Origin: Setophaga petechia
Lineage: Eukaryota > Chordata > Aves > Passeriformes > Parulidae
Reading direction: 5' to 3'
Assembly: GCA_024362935.1 (NCBI GenBank)
Contig: JANCRA010000006.1
Coordinates: forward strand, 34,651,924 to 34,715,923
Length of the DNA: 64,000 nucleotides
Positions within the stretch are counted from its first letter, which is position 1. Each line of letters begins with the position of its first letter. Shown here one piece after another: positions 44,293-57,709 of this stretch. Made by a program: the position numbers and the translations under genes. The notes under the pieces were generated by a model, which worked only from the letters and a program-made list of their open reading frames with translations, was not told the DNA's origin and searched no databases.

Positions 44293-44299
44293 AACAATC

Positions 44300-45185
44300 C
44301 TACTCTAAACTGGTGGAGGAATAAATGGTCCTGATGTTCTTGCCTCGTTCCTCTTCTTCAGTAAAACAATCAGCGGCACCAGGCTGGACGCAGGCTCAGC
44401 AGATGTTACAAATGGATGCTGCCCAAAGGGAAAAAAATCAACAAAAAACAATGAACCATGACTTTCCAAGCTCAGTGCTTCACAGAATTCCTCTGGCTCC
44501 TAGAAGGATGCAGGAAGAGGACCAATGGGACCATCTACACCTCCATCTTTTTGTGCAGGACTTTGGCATCACAGGCAAACCTGGCCCAGAATCCCACTCA
44601 TCCATTTATCCAGGTATCTTCATCTTGCTGAGATTTTTGCCCTGCCAGTGCTCTAGAAATGGTGCTTTCTCTCCCTGGGGTTTCTTCCTTTCAGGAAACT
44701 CCAAAGCCTCACATAGGTCCCTGTCTTTGGAAGACAGGCACTGTGCCGATTCCCACAGGGAGACAGAGCAGTGTCTACCTTTCCGTGCCCTGCCCCTCGT
44801 GTGCTGGATGGCACCTTCCTTCCCAGCAGGGCCGGCCCTGTGGCACTGGGCCCTGCAGTTCCCTCTCTGCCACACAACCTGGCAGTAACCCTGGCACAGT
44901 TCCCGGCTGCTTGGGCGTGCCAGGCAGCAGATGGGGCTGGGACAGGTCCCTCCCAGCTGTCCCTGTTTGCGTGGCAGAAACCTCTAAGGGTGGGCTGGGG
45001 GGCACAAACCAGGGCCCCTCCGAGGCTCACAGTGAGCCCCCCACAGCCCCTCGTGCCCACAGCCAAATCTCTGACTGCTCAGCTGGGACTGGCTTCCTTG
45101 GCTTCCTCTACCACCATTTCATGGCTCTACCACCATTTCATGTACCCTGCATTGCTCGACTTCAATTCTTTTGCCATTGGATCAA
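44300..45185. other. Spacer
   Basis: No recognised gene. Contains a short repeated word (TACCACCATTTCATG twice near 45110-45140). Confidence 0.4.
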
Positions 45186-45615
45186 ACTGAACACTCCACC
45201 AAAGTACAAAAGAGGGTAACAGAAACAGTCAGAGGACAGAGCACCTCTCCTCTCAGGAAATGCGGAGAGAGCTGGAGTTATTCAGTTTTGTGAAGAACAG
45301 GCCCCAGGGAGACTTTATTGCCACTTTGCAAGACTTCAGAGTGGCTTTGAAGAAAGTGGGGGCCATCTTTTTTAACAGGGCCAGTTACAATAGGATATGG
45401 ACAAATATTTTTAAACACAAAGGGGATCAAGTCAGAGTAGGTCTAAGGAAGAACTTGTTTACTCGGAGCATGGTGCAGCCCTGGCACAGCTTGCCCCAAG
45501 AGCTTGTAGGTGCCCCCTCCCTGCAACCATTCTGGCTCTGGTGGCAAAGGGCTCTGAGCAACCTGATCTCTGTAAAGATGTCCCTGCTTATGGCAGGACG
45601 CTTGCACCACAGGAC
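45186..45615 (+). mobile_element. CR1 LINE fragment
   Basis: CR1-like 3' sequence: GAGAGAGCTGGAGTTATTCA, AGAACAGGCCCCAGGGAGAC, AGGTCTAAGGAAGAACTT and ATGTCCCTGCTTATGGCAGG. It is diverged, so an older copy than the one at 20455. Confidence 0.8.
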
Positions 45616-45787
45616 CTTTACAGGGCCCTGCCAGCCCAGCCCAGTCTAGGATTCCTCACCGCTTTCATTTGAAGAGCAGCAAGAGTGGAGGTGAGGAGGA
45701 AGGGGGCTGATCTGATGCCTTGGACTTGAGTGGAGGAGGAGCCCATCCCTCAGAGCCTGTTTCACCTGCAGCCCCTTCACATTTTAC

Positions 45788-48700
45788 CTGCAGGAGCTCC
45801 TTGGCAGACCAGCGCTGCTCCTCGTCTCTCTGCAGGCAGCAGCTCAGGAAGTCACGCAGCAAAGCCGAGAGGAGCTTGGGCTGCCGCAGCTTTGGGGTCC
45901 CTACTGTGGCTATCAGGTGCCGAGCCTGGAGAAGAAAAAACCACCAGGCTTCACCCGCTGCTTTCACATCTCTAAGTGCTCTCCCAGATCCCTTTGTTTA
46001 ACCTCTGTTCTGCAGTGGCAGTTTCTGCCCTGGCAGAGACCCAGAGATGACTTTACCAACAAAAAACCCAAACCCCAATGCAGCCACAGCTTTTGCACCA
46101 TCCCACAGATCTTGCCTTGGCAGCTGATTGCATTGACTGACCTAGTTAGTGGGAACTGCATCAGCACAAGCACAATTCCTTCCCTGAGGATTCACACCAG
46201 CTTGAGAGGCTTTTTGGAAGAGGGACTTTGCTATATGAACTAATTTCAAGGATTACTACATGAAAGGCATCTCTGCAGTGCTTGTTGGTCCTTTAAGCAC
46301 AGCTGCCATAGAACAAAGCTCATCAAGCTTTTTGTGCTCTTCTTGAAAACAATGGGAATTGGAAGGAAAGAAAGGAAATGCATCAGTTAATGCCCAGGGA
46401 AGGAAATAAAGATTTACAATCTCATCTTCAACACAGACACATTAAGATGCCTACACAAATGTATTGGGATGAAAATGGCTGCTTGGGCACACAGGAACCA
46501 CCTGCAGCTCTGTCTCTCAGCAGTCTGAAAATTTCAGCTTTCCATTTTTTGGCAAAAGAGAAATTTTCATGGTCAGAAGAAAGAGAGGTGCCATCCCTAT
46601 GGTCACCCTCTGCTCATTTGGCTACTCAAGTCAATGCATTAGTGATAGGCCCATCCCAGAAAGTGCCAGGAAACAAACAGGAGGTTTTGGCAGGCTCTCC
46701 ACATCACCAGGCTTCAGCTTGGTGACATAGAGAACGTGCCTTGGGCTAGGAGAGAAACACGGTCACTAAATGCAGTGCAGCAGCACTGCACAAGAAGCAG
46801 AAGAGACTCTGTGGCCTTTACACCCTCATGCCCAGGTTTCAGGCATGTTTCCCAGTGAGAAGAAACTGCACAGTGGCTTAGGTTCCTCTCTAAAGACCAC
46901 AGTTTTAGAAACTTTGTTGGCTTTGGGTTTCCTTCCTTCATTTATGGAAAGATAACTGAAGTTCTGCGATGCTTCTTTCCTGTTACTGGGGCCATCTCCA
47001 CAGACAAAAGAACTGGAACCACTTATAACCCAAAGGAAAGTGTTGCCTGAAAATGGAGTTTGTTTGCATGTGGTAAGGCTTGAGTTCCCCACCGAGGCAA
47101 CCAAAACTAGAGCAGATGCTGATGTGTTGCAGGACATTTGTAGGAGGGGCCTTGGTGGAAGTAGTTCCAGCAGATGGCAATGGGATTTTGTCCGATGGTA
47201 GGACAGGGGGCAGGTGAGAAAGACAGTGGGATCAGTGAGTATTTGCTCCTTACCGTGCCAGAACTCTCGCTCCAGTAAGGCGGTTCTTGTTCTATCATTT
47301 CAATTCCCACTATCCCCAAAGACCATATGTCCACTTTGGGGCCATATGGGTGACCTGTCACCATTTCAGGCGCCATCCACCAAGGAGTCCCGGCTAGCGA
47401 GCACGGTCTGCTCTGCTCAGAGTTGAGCTGAGTAGAGAGGCCAAAATCAGCTGAGGAGAAAGCAAAATACTGGTTTGATTTGAATTCTGTGCAATTAGGA
47501 AAGCAAGCAAAAGAATTCCCCAGTAGAAGTTTGAAAATGTGCTGTTGAATCTCCTGGCATTGGCAACTTAAAAAATCCCCCCATTTTTTACCCTGCCTCC
47601 AGCAGTGGCTTTTGTTCTTTGGAAACTTTAGACTTGTAACTCCCTCCCTCTGGAAGGGACATCCAGAGAGCAACAGCACTCTTGACTGCTTGTTCCTCGG
47701 CATACCTCTGTGCACATTGCAACTGTGTCACCAGCTCACAGCGGGTGTCCCTGCGCTGCCACCAGCACCATTTTTGGGGAGCTGGCAGTCACTCCAAGCA
47801 GCCCCACAGCCACATCCCTGGAAGGCTGCAGCTGACCAAGAATATACTGACCCAGCTTGACAGAGCCGTCGGTTTTGAGAAGGATGTTGCTGCTTTTCAC
47901 ATCTCGATGGATCACATCATTTGAGTGAAGAAAATCCAGTCCTTGCAGGCACTGAGAGAGAAAACAGAAAGTGGTGGGCAAAAAGAAGTGATGTGATTTC
48001 ATCACACAAGAAAGAAAGAATCTAAAAGATTCCCTCTCCAGGGGAATGGGGAGTAATGGCAGAACACAGTGCCACTGAGAGGAAGAGCTTGCTGCTCCAA
48101 CACTTGCAGAGCAGGACCTTTCTAAGGAAAGGCACGTCAGCTTTTGAAAGAGGAACAACACCTGCTTTTGTAGGCTGTCCCCTGCAAACCAGCCAGCATG
48201 ACTCCTGCTGCAGTGGATGTGCTCAGAAGCAAGGAGCATTTTGGCTGCACTCCTATCCTTTTTAGCTGAGGACTGAGAGAAATGTGTCTCTCTCTTTTTT
48301 CTTTGCTGTTTGTTTCAAATCCTGCCACCAGCATCTTTGCTTTTACAGGCAAGGAATGCAGTGAAGACAGACTCCAGGCAAACATTTAGAGAAGCAAGGT
48401 GGAGAACAGCAAATAGAAATACAAGAGACAGAGCGAGAATACAACAGCAGGAGATAAGAGTCCTGGCATTGAGTACAGGGAGTGCGGGGGCACTGGCAGG
48501 CCTTTCACTTGAGGTGCTCTTACTTGCCCATAGGATAGCAGCAACACAGAAACAAGCTTGGCACATGAAACCTCTCCTGTTCTGAGCCCCTGTTTGCCAG
48601 ACAATCCTGCCCAAGCCCTTGGAAACACAGATGGGATTGCTGACCTCCCGACTGATGGCTGCCATCTCATCTTCACACAGGAAGCTCTTGCTGATGACAT

Positions 48701-51700
48701 CGCTCAGAGTGCCCCCATCCATGTACTCCATGACCAGCAAGAGTTCCTTGCCCAGAAGGTAGCTGAAAGAAGGAAACAAGGGTGTGGAGATGAACATGCA
48801 TGGCTACGTCGATTTTTTGCTTCAAGGTTTCTTATTTCCAGATGCCTTTGTGACAAGAACAGAATCAAAGGAATAGATATTCCCTCTTGGCTGTGCGTTG
48901 TTTGCAATCTGTGCAGTCTCAAAGAGAAAGGCACAGCTGTGAAAAAGGAGATGTCTTAGATGGGCAGCAAATGAAAAGTGCAGTTTAGAAACAGCCCAGA
49001 TAAAAAACCTGTCAGGCATGGTGTTTCTGGAAATCAGCACCTAGTCTTCCTGGCATGCATAGCAATGGCAAAGAGGGGAACAATCCAAGGGAAATCCACT
49101 TTAGGATGGTTCATCAGCACTTAAGAAACTTCAAAAAATCAATCCCAAGTAAATGTGGAGGCCGTGAACTTCGAGGCTGTTGAGATAGGAAGATACAGCT
49201 GATGCAGGTTTTGAATAATTTTGGAATAATTACCAAACTAGGTGTGCCAGGGAAGACTCATGCAGACAAGATGCACTCTCTTCTCATCCATTGGAGATGG
49301 TAGAGAAATAGGAATAAATAAAAATTAACAGCTCTACATTCTGCCACTGACCAAAGTGGGTTTTTAACCTCTCATGTTTGCTGTATGTAAATGCACATCC
49401 ATGAGATAAGACCATGACCTCTCACCTGTCTAAATAATTCACAACATTGGGATTCCTATACCTCTCCATGATCATGATTTCATTATAGGTTAGTTCCTTC
49501 CTCCTCAGTCCTTGAAGATTTATTTTTTTTATTGCCACCTAAAATGACATTGAAAATCAGTAACTTGAGAAGTTGGTGACACGAGACCACAATGCACATG
49601 GAGCGAGTGATTTTGCAATGACACAGCTGAGCTGTGCCAAACTGCCTTGTGATTAGGCACTGCAGTAATTAGGAACTGACATTCCAACAGCCCATTTCTC
49701 TGCTCCCTTGGGAGCCAGTTACAGGACACGTGGGGCCACTGACATTTTGCCTTGGCCACTTGGTAACAGTGGTGTCTCATTTCTCGCCCACAAACCTCTG
49801 ACCATAATCTCTGCTGCTTTGTTTGGGACTCAGAAGAAGTAATCCATGCCTTAATACTCTGTGGATACATCTTGGGCTATGGGCAGGGTTTAGGGCGTTC
49901 AGGGACGCCTTGCAGATCTCTCCCTACGTGCAGTTCCCAAGTGCAGCACTGCAGGTGGCTAAGGAACTACCAGTAACTTTCAGATGGATTTGCTGGCAGC
50001 CAGAAAGGAGAACTCAGGACTCTGAAGCTGTAGCCCCAAAGAGCAGGGAGGTGCTCGAAGGCACCGCCTTTGTTTTAGCAATGGGGAGCGAGCGAGCGCG
50101 TCCTTCTCTGAAAGGAACCGCTGCCCTCCGTGCCTTCCTTCCGCCAGCTGAGGAGGACAAAGTCCCAGATGTATTTTGCGGGCTGGCACCAGTCTGTGCT
50201 TCTTGTGCCTTTTCAGCACAGCTCTGCCCAAAGCTCCAGCCACAGCTCACAGCAGAGGGGAAAGCCCTCGAGGGCAGCAGAGTCGGTGCTGTTGACATTT
50301 ACCTCTCCTGCTGTGGCAGTGTCAAGTGCTCTATAAACATCTCCAAAACTCCTAGAAACAAAACAGAAGCAGAGAAAGGAGAAGTGTTTAGATCTTGCAG
50401 TGAAAGCCAGCCCACACAGGAGATCTCTGCTGGAAGTGTCAAAACCTGCGGGATGCAGGAGGGCTCTGCCAGGATGCAGATGATGCATTTTCCTCTCAAG
50501 GGCATGGGCACTGGGCCTTTCCTGAAGCACTGGGGTTCAACTTCTAAAGGGAGTTTAGTCTTTCCTCTTGGGTTTCACTTTCTAAACAGTGTGGTTCCTA
50601 TCCTGACCACAGAGTGTTTCCTTCTTCAAACCAGGGGAAAGAATTGTTCCTGGGAACTGTTATCTCGAGCTTTGATAGGGCGTACGTTGCTCTTTCAGGC
50701 AAGCAAGTTTCTTCTTTTTTCATTAGTGTGCCAGTATGATTTTGAGACATACAAAATATGCTAAAGAAATTAACACAGATCTGTCCCACACTTGAGAGAC
50801 AAGGAGACCTTCCAGGTGCTGTTCCTTGATGCAGGCAAGACCTCGGTAGCAAGGACTATCTCTGACAATGCCTTCTGAGCCCACTCACAAATTCTGAGCA
50901 GCACTGAGAGAAGGGACAATCTATCCTTACTGTGTGAACATCTTTGCAGCTAGCCTGACTTCATGCTGGATAGACATTCCAGCAGAAAAACACCCGGCCC
51001 ATGGCTGTGCAGGAGTAACTGCCGTTGGACTCACCCGCTGCCAATATATTTCAGATCCGTGTATTTCATCAGGGGATTTTCATTGGGGTTCACCATTCTC
51101 CCTGAGGGAAACAAAATGCAGGATGCTGACTTTAAAGCAGAGATCCCAGCTTCCAGGAGATACAAAAGGTAGCCCCAGTGCCTGGAGCTCTGACTCCTTT
51201 GTGGTCAGCTGGGTAACAACAACCACAACCAGGCGCACAGCTGTGCAGCACAGGTGGCCAGCACAGAGACTGATTTTGTACAGTCCTTTGAAGACTTCTC
51301 TTGACAGGAAACAAAGCACAGGGACGTGCGATCCCAGGAGAGGAGGACATCTTCCCCACCTTTCAGCAGTTTGCCAGAAGAATGCCTTCCCATTTGTAAA
51401 CCAGAGCAGCTCAAGCTAGAACCGATCCCAACGGGGCTTTCAGCATCAGGAGCCTCACCTGTTTATGAGCAGGCTGAGCTCAAAGATGCCCCTCTCCCAG
51501 CTAAGGAAGGCTCCAGCCTCTGCATCCCCTCCAGCCCTCAGGGACAGGGCAGCTGGCACAACAAGGCTGGCAAAGCCCAAGCATGGGCACTGACAGGCAC
51601 TGATGGGAAGAAGCCACAGCCGGCCTGAGCCCCGGACAAGCTTTTGCCCCCATTCAGGACACAACAGGATGGGCTTTGAGATCAGCCACACCGAGGCACA

Positions 51701-53056
51701 GATCAGCGCCCTTTTTGTCCCAACAGGTGATGGTAGAAACAGAATCCACTGGGCTCTGGTCTCAGCCCCACCAGGTCTTATCTGAGAGCACAGCACTGGC
51801 AGCTGTTACAGGCAAGAAGGAGATTCATTGGCTTGTGCTGCAGAATCACAAAGGGCTTGATGTGTTCTCCTAGAGACTGATCTGAGCAGAGCTTGGGCCA
51901 ATGGGTAGGATTCTAACAGTCATGGGAAAGAGTGGGAATCGGGTATGGAAAAGTGCCATGGTTCTGAGGAATATACCATGGCTGGGCTGGAGCCTCTCTC
52001 CTGAGAAATGCCTGCAGTACAGTTTTATCTGATCACACCACTTGGATGTGTCTCTTGGACACATCTTGATAAGCATAAAACTAGAAGATTAAACAAAGGT
52101 TGTTATCAAAGTATCTGTTTTTTCTTTGGGGGCACATGGAAAACACCTTGTGCTCTCTATTTCTCCTGTAACCTGATGTTCTTTCAGAGTAGTTCTTTTT
52201 GACAAAAAGATAGCATTCTCATGAAAATAAACTGCAGATGTAGTAGTGGTAAGAGTAACAGTCATAAAAATGACATCAGTAAGACGTGGGGTAGAAGGGC
52301 TCCTTCAGGATGGAGAAAAACACAACAAAAAACCCTCACCAAAAATAAACAACACAAAAACAATCCTGCTCCCCCCACCCTCCCAAAAAAAAATCCCCAA
52401 CCAAAAAGACAAAACTCTGAAGCCAGTCCATTTCTGTGAAGCCTTTTTTGCTCTGATGACTGGTTGGAAGTCAGGAGTCTAAGGAGAATTTAGGAAGCTA
52501 AAAATTCTGTTCAGTTTGGCCACTAGCACACAGGACTTGCCTAGATCATTTGCTAGGTCACAGCCTTCTGCTGATCCAAGAACAATCCCAGCTTCAGCCT
52601 TCAGCAGAGAGGGAAGCTCAGGCAAACCCAAGCCAGTGCAAGGTGCCCTCAGAGGCAGCAGGAACACCCAGAGCTCTCTCGCTGCCTCGGAGCACAGCAC
52701 TTCCTCTGGGGGGGCCTACGTGGCCCTGGGACTCCAAACTCAGAAGGAGCATTTGGTACAGCTCTACTGACACCCGCACACAACACACTGTCCCTCAGAC
52801 AAGAAACACACAAGACGTACCCAGCAGCTCCAGGTACTCCTCCTCCTCAATCTTCTGTTCCCAGAAGGTGAAGGAACCGCTTGAGCTTGAGTTCCCAGGG
52901 TTCACAGAAAGGCTTCCTCGAGATGATGCTGCTGCGGCAGCAGGTTCAGAGCCCATGCTGTGCTGGACCTGGAGCATTTCTGGTGGGCACTGTTCCTGTG
53001 CCTCACTCCAAACTTGGGCTCCTTCATTGCCAGACATTTGCTGGAAGTCTTCGCAG
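45788..53056 (-). CDS. PAK-like serine/threonine kinase, kinase-domain exons
   Basis: p21-activated-kinase-like catalytic domain. Seven exons with AG/GT borders join in one open frame of 260 codons: 51035-51101, 50303-50351, 49426-49538, 48645-48762, 47852-47951, 47254-47450 and 45788-45925. An upstream exon ending at 52821 (start about 53056) supplies EEEYLELLG, matching the segment before the PAK catalytic core, and fits in phase. Catalytic motifs are all present: glycine loop YIGSGSFGDV, lysine in VAIKK, glutamate in [20 protein letters not shown] and the PAK-like VDIWSLGI. The short C-terminal exon after KELLQ was not found. The N-terminal CRIB region would lie upstream, perhaps outside the window. 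PAK3-like paralogues are multiplied in songbirds; this one looks catalytically competent. Confidence 0.85.
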
Positions 53057-53510
53057 GCTGCCCGGTGAGATGTCAGCACTCGCACCTCAAGTCAAACAGA
53101 ACAAAGCAGTCAGACACTACAGCTTGTCCCTGTCAGCCAGGAGTCATCGACTGTGAGGAAAGGCAAAGAACAGATTGACAGGGCATACAACAGCTTCTTT
53201 CAATCCTCCATCTGGGTCACCAAGTTCCACTGTAAAAACACCTCAAGAAAAAAGGAGAGCAGGAACAGGCCAGCAGGAATCAATTTGGATGACTGCTGGC
53301 CAAAAGGCCCAAGGACTAGTTTCACTGTCCAGGGCAGCAGCTGCGATTCAGCACACCAGGAAATGTCCTTCAGAGTGACTGTGATACACACTACAGGAGG
53401 ATGGCACTCAGAGGCATCACCCCACTCCCTGCTGCTCTGCACTGGAAAGGCAAGAAGGGCAGAAACCACCAGTTTGGTGACTGCAGTGACTGCATCGCTC
53501 TTTCGCTCAC

Positions 53511-54570
53511 TTCTACAGCCTGAGGGAGGCGATTAAGTTTCTCTCTGACATTTGAAATTTCTTCTTTATGCCTCTTCTCCAATGCCTTGTTGCTAGCCTC
53601 AGAGTCCTGCAGCTCTGCCTGCACGTGTCCCTTGATACTCCACATATTTCATGAGTGGAGTGGCTGCCGCTCTTTCACTCACCTGGTTTTGTTGATCGCC
53701 CCTCTGCTGATGGAGATGCTCCTCTGGAATTCTTCCCACGTCTTCCTTGTTCTTTCTCTTCGCTGCCATGACGTCGCTCTGAGCTTTGGGCAGCTCTGCT
53801 TGTGGCTCTGCCAAGATGTTCTGTGCACACAAATGCAGAGCAAGTGACTGAGAGCTGCCATCAGGCTCAGCTTTTCCCTCTTTTAGCCTCCAAATCACAT
53901 TTATTCAGCCCCTTCTTTCCGCTTCCCTACCCAGCTCTGCTTCCACTGTAACTCTCCTGTGCTGGTGCTGATCTCTGCACATTGCAAGGCTCTGTCCTTT
54001 CAGTGCCTGTGGGACTCCTGGCCTCCTCAGTTCCAAGAGCTCTGGTTTATGCCCCTCTTCCTGCCCTTCTCTCTGTCACCTGGCCAGTCAGGCTTACCTG
54101 GCCATTCTCCTGTGGCTCTTCCACCTGCTGCCTGAGCTGCTCTTCCTGCTCTCGGGCAGGGAACAGCTCTCCCTGAGTCTGGCACGGCATCTCAGACAAG
54201 GCAGTGTGCTCCTGCTCTCTCTCTAGAAGCACCTGCACAGAAAGCAAGAGAAGATGGGTTTCAACTTCCCAGACGCCCTTTGTGGGCCAAGACTCAAAGG
54301 CTGCTGGGCTCACACGTTCCCAAAGCACTGTGCTGCTGCTCTGCTGGGTCGTTCTCTGCCCGAGGGGAGGCACAGATTCCAAAGTGACCCTGGCCCTACA
54401 GTCAGGGGCCATCTGGGACTGAAGCTCCAGCAGCCTCTCAGGCAGCTGACAGGGAAGGTGTGGCATTTCTCAAGGCTCTGCTGAGGGCCTCCCTCTGCTT
54501 CTGCCATGTCCTGTTTGTCTTTCAGTAGTGACTGGCTCCCTGCCCTGTCCCACAGCTCCATCCTGGCTCT
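53511..54570 (-). CDS. Coiled-coil exons, rootletin/centrosomal type, inside the PAK-like locus
   Basis: Three exons with clear AG/GT borders, all in phase 0: 54098-54232 (45 codons), 53683-53820 (46) and 53511-53630 (40). A fourth is probable at about 54407-54570. They encode Glu/Gln/Lys/Arg-rich helices (for example REQEEQLRQQVEE and EKRHKEEISNVREKL) of coiled-coil type. They resemble ciliary-rootlet or centrosomal proteins, but I cannot name the gene. They lie on the same strand between the PAK linker exons and the kinase exons, so they are either part of a chimeric transcript or an inserted fragment of another gene. Confidence 0.5.
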
Positions 54571-55212
54571 GCAGGTGGCTTCCTGGGTGAGCTCACTCCT
54601 TGTGAGAGACACTTCTGGAGTTCACGTTCTCTTCAGGCCTGCACCAGCATTCCTCCTTCCTGACATCTACACTCTCCTTAGAAAAACGGGTCACTCAGGA
54701 GATAAGGATGCATGCAAAGATCTCTGATGGAAGTCAGAGAACCTCTATGGCCATCTCAGTATACGGAGGAGGACCAAGATGTTTCTTCTCCCTCTTTTGT
54801 CAACTGAGAATTCTGACCAGCAGCAACAGAGTTTCTCCTAAGGCCCCATTAATGAATGCACTTACACAGCCCTGGGGATGCCAGTGAAGGAAACCATGTG
54901 TCATGTAATGCGTGGCATCTATGACCAGAGTCACCAAACACCACCTAAACATGGAATTGTTCCACCTCTCCTAGAGAGGTGGAAGTTTAAAGAATTAACT
55001 GGAGACTTCAGGGCACAGGAGGCTGGAGGAGGAAAACAGCACTGAGGGGAAAAAACCACCATCTCTGGAGGGGGAAACATCTCTGCCTGCTCCAAATCAG
55101 TCGAGGAAACATGTCTCTAATCCTCTCCTGAAAGGGATGCTTTAGGTGACCTTTGCACCTCCAATGGCCTTGGACCAGAGCAACGAATGTTCAATTATGT
55201 AAAAGTTACAGA
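54571..55212. other. Intron or spacer, no recognised feature
   Basis: Nothing recognised. Confidence 0.35.
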
Positions 55213-55257
55213 GATAGATACATAGATAGATAGATAGATACATAGATAGATAGATAC

Positions 55258-55294
<37 letters not shown>

Positions 55295-55297
55295 CAG
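55213..55297. repeat. (GATA)n microsatellite
   Basis: About 20 units of GATA with scattered ACAT and ACAG interruptions. Confidence 0.95.
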
Positions 55298-56988
55298 ATC
55301 TTATTACTGAAATCTGCCTTTACTGTCCTCTCTGTTGCTACAGACATCAGAACTTGGTAGCCAGTGCCCCACTCAGCTACAATCCTGGGATTTCTCTCCT
55401 GTTGCTAAAAAAAGCACACTCTTGGGGAATCTGGAGTGTGTAGGTCCTTATGGAAAGGGATCAGACCCAGAGCATTGCACTGGGAACTGCACTCTTTGTG
55501 CATCTCTGCTCGGGCAAGTTCTTCTCTTGGACTTGACCACACTGATGGTGCTGAAGTGGCTGGAATCAGAAATGCAGCCCAGCCCCTCCCAGTTCCTGTG
55601 ATCTCTGAGGAACAGCTGGAATGCCAAGGCATTTGACTTTCTGCTCAATTCCCAAACACAACACACACTGATTGCCTGGGCTGCAGAAACTCACAGGCAT
55701 TGTTCAGCTCAAAATCATCTGTAAGGCCTTATGCGCTGGCCTAGAACCACATAAGCTCCTTCTGCATCAATGTCCCTGCACCAAATGATGAGTTCTCATG
55801 CAAAAATACTGCATTCCCAGAAGTGATACCTGGGAATAAAAACTTCAAGCAGAACCAGTCCCAGTGCTATATAAGGGCAGGAAATAATTGCGAAAAGAAC
55901 CTTAGTTGGGAGAAAAAGAAAAGGAATAAGCCTCCTCCTCCAAGTAAAGTAAAAAATAACAATAAAAAAAGGGAGGGAAAGTTAATGCCAAAAGTGGCGA
56001 AATATTTGAATGCACTGAGGAGATTCTCAAGATCTCTCATGAGCCCCCCAATGTCCAGGCCAAAGCTCCCTCAGCACCTCCTCCCTGGCCTTGTGCTGCA
56101 CCCCCTTGCCCAGCTCCCCTGTCCTTCTGTGCACACGCTGCAGCCCCTCCATGACTTTCTGCTTCCCAGGGCCCACAGCTGCACACAGCACTCCAGCTGT
56201 GGCCGCAGCGCTGCCCAGCACAGGGCCATGCTCCCTGCCCTGCCCCTGCTGCCCCCCTGCTGCTGGCACAGGCCACCGTGCCCTCGGCCTTCTTGGCCCT
56301 CTGGCCACACGCTGCCTCATCTTCAGCTGCTCAAGGCCGCCAGCCTTGCGTCCTTTTGGCCTACGCAGCTGCCCAGCCACAAAGGTGCCCATCTGACTTC
56401 AGATCCAGCAGGCACCAGTGCAAGATGGCCTTCCTCTTCCCAGCAACACAAGACAGCGGTCAAGGACTTGCAGATGCACCCCCACTGTGGGCTCCAAGGC
56501 ACTTGCCAAAGCTGCAGACTACAGTTCAAATAGATCAGCAGAAACTTGGCCCTTCTGCTGTTTGCAGCTTCTCCAAAGCTAAATGGCAGTTGAGCCAACA
56601 GTGACCCTACAAGTAAAGAACGACTCAAGAAATGTGCAGAACACCTCCACAAGCCAAAGACACCTTTCCAAAAGAAAAAACAAACCAACAAAGCCTTTTG
56701 TCCTCCAGAACTGCCACGTGCGCCCTTGGCCGTAACACCGCAGAAGCCCAGAGATGGAGCTTCCCTGAGCCAAGCAGGCAGACGCTCCGCCGGAGCCCCC
56801 AGCTCAGCGCTGCCCCAACATGACAGCTCAAAGGCCAATTTCTAGCTGTCACTGCCTGCAGGAAATGCCTACATCCTGCAGGACTCCAGCACTCAGCATC
56901 CTCGGCCAGACACAGCAAGCGCTGGCTGCTCAGAAACTTGCACCTCTGCCTTGCACTAAAGACAGCACCCCCCACAACGAGCACTTAC
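55298..56988. other. Intron or spacer with a CR1-like segment
   Basis: Around 56040-56275 it carries the same minus-strand CR1-like block found in each unit of the array downstream. No exon identified in the rest. Confidence 0.5.
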
Positions 56989-57126
56989 TCTCTTAGAATG
57001 AAGAGCAGCCTGTGGTGTGACCACGGCTGGACAAAGGCGGTGGTCATCTTCCTCGTTTTCCTCCTCTTGGGCTTCTTCTGAAATAGCAGAAAGAGCCAGG
57101 GGAAAAAGGGGTCTTGCTCTTCTCAC
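56989..57126 (-). CDS. PAK-linker-like exon, diverged copy
   Basis: 46 codons between a CAG acceptor and a GTAAGT donor, phase 0. An acidic stretch (EEAQEEENEEDD) is followed by PAVVTPQ, comparable to the acidic run and PPVIAPRP-type segment that precedes the PAK catalytic region. It is more diverged than the four array copies and lies outside the regular 1.77-kb period. Confidence 0.6.
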
Positions 57127-57709
57127 CTGGGGCAAGAGAGAAACATAGGGACAGGCCGTTACCTAGCGCTTATAACCTCATTTCCACTCACATGCACAGC
57201 CACATCGTCTAAGGAGAATTCATGAATTTTGTTAGCAATGTCATTCTAAGTCACTCCAACCAGATTGAAATGAGCACATTCAACCAAACAGCATAAGGCT
57301 GTGAATTAGATATTCCTCCCTAACTGCTATTTAGAAGCAAGGTTTTCTCTGCAAAAGGAAGCTTTTAGTTCTTGAAAGCTCTGAAATGGAAACCTATGAA
57401 AGAGCGACAAAGACTCGTTGCCATTGCTGCGGCAGAAATGGAAAATGAGAAAGTGTTCAGAATCAGGATCAGTGCTGAAAAGCGCAGGAAAGGTTGTGCA
57501 GAAGCCTCCTTGCTTCCTGGAAAAACTGGAAAATGAACAGGCCTTCTCCTTCTTGGAAACCCACAAACCAAAAGACAGAAGTCTCACCTACTGCAGTGTC
57601 TAAACCCGTTGGATGCACTGTATTTGGCGGTGAAACAGCCCGTGTGATGAGCACTGTCATGTAAGGATTGATGGAAGCCTACCTGGAGGTCCCTCAAGAG
57701 CCCCCCATT

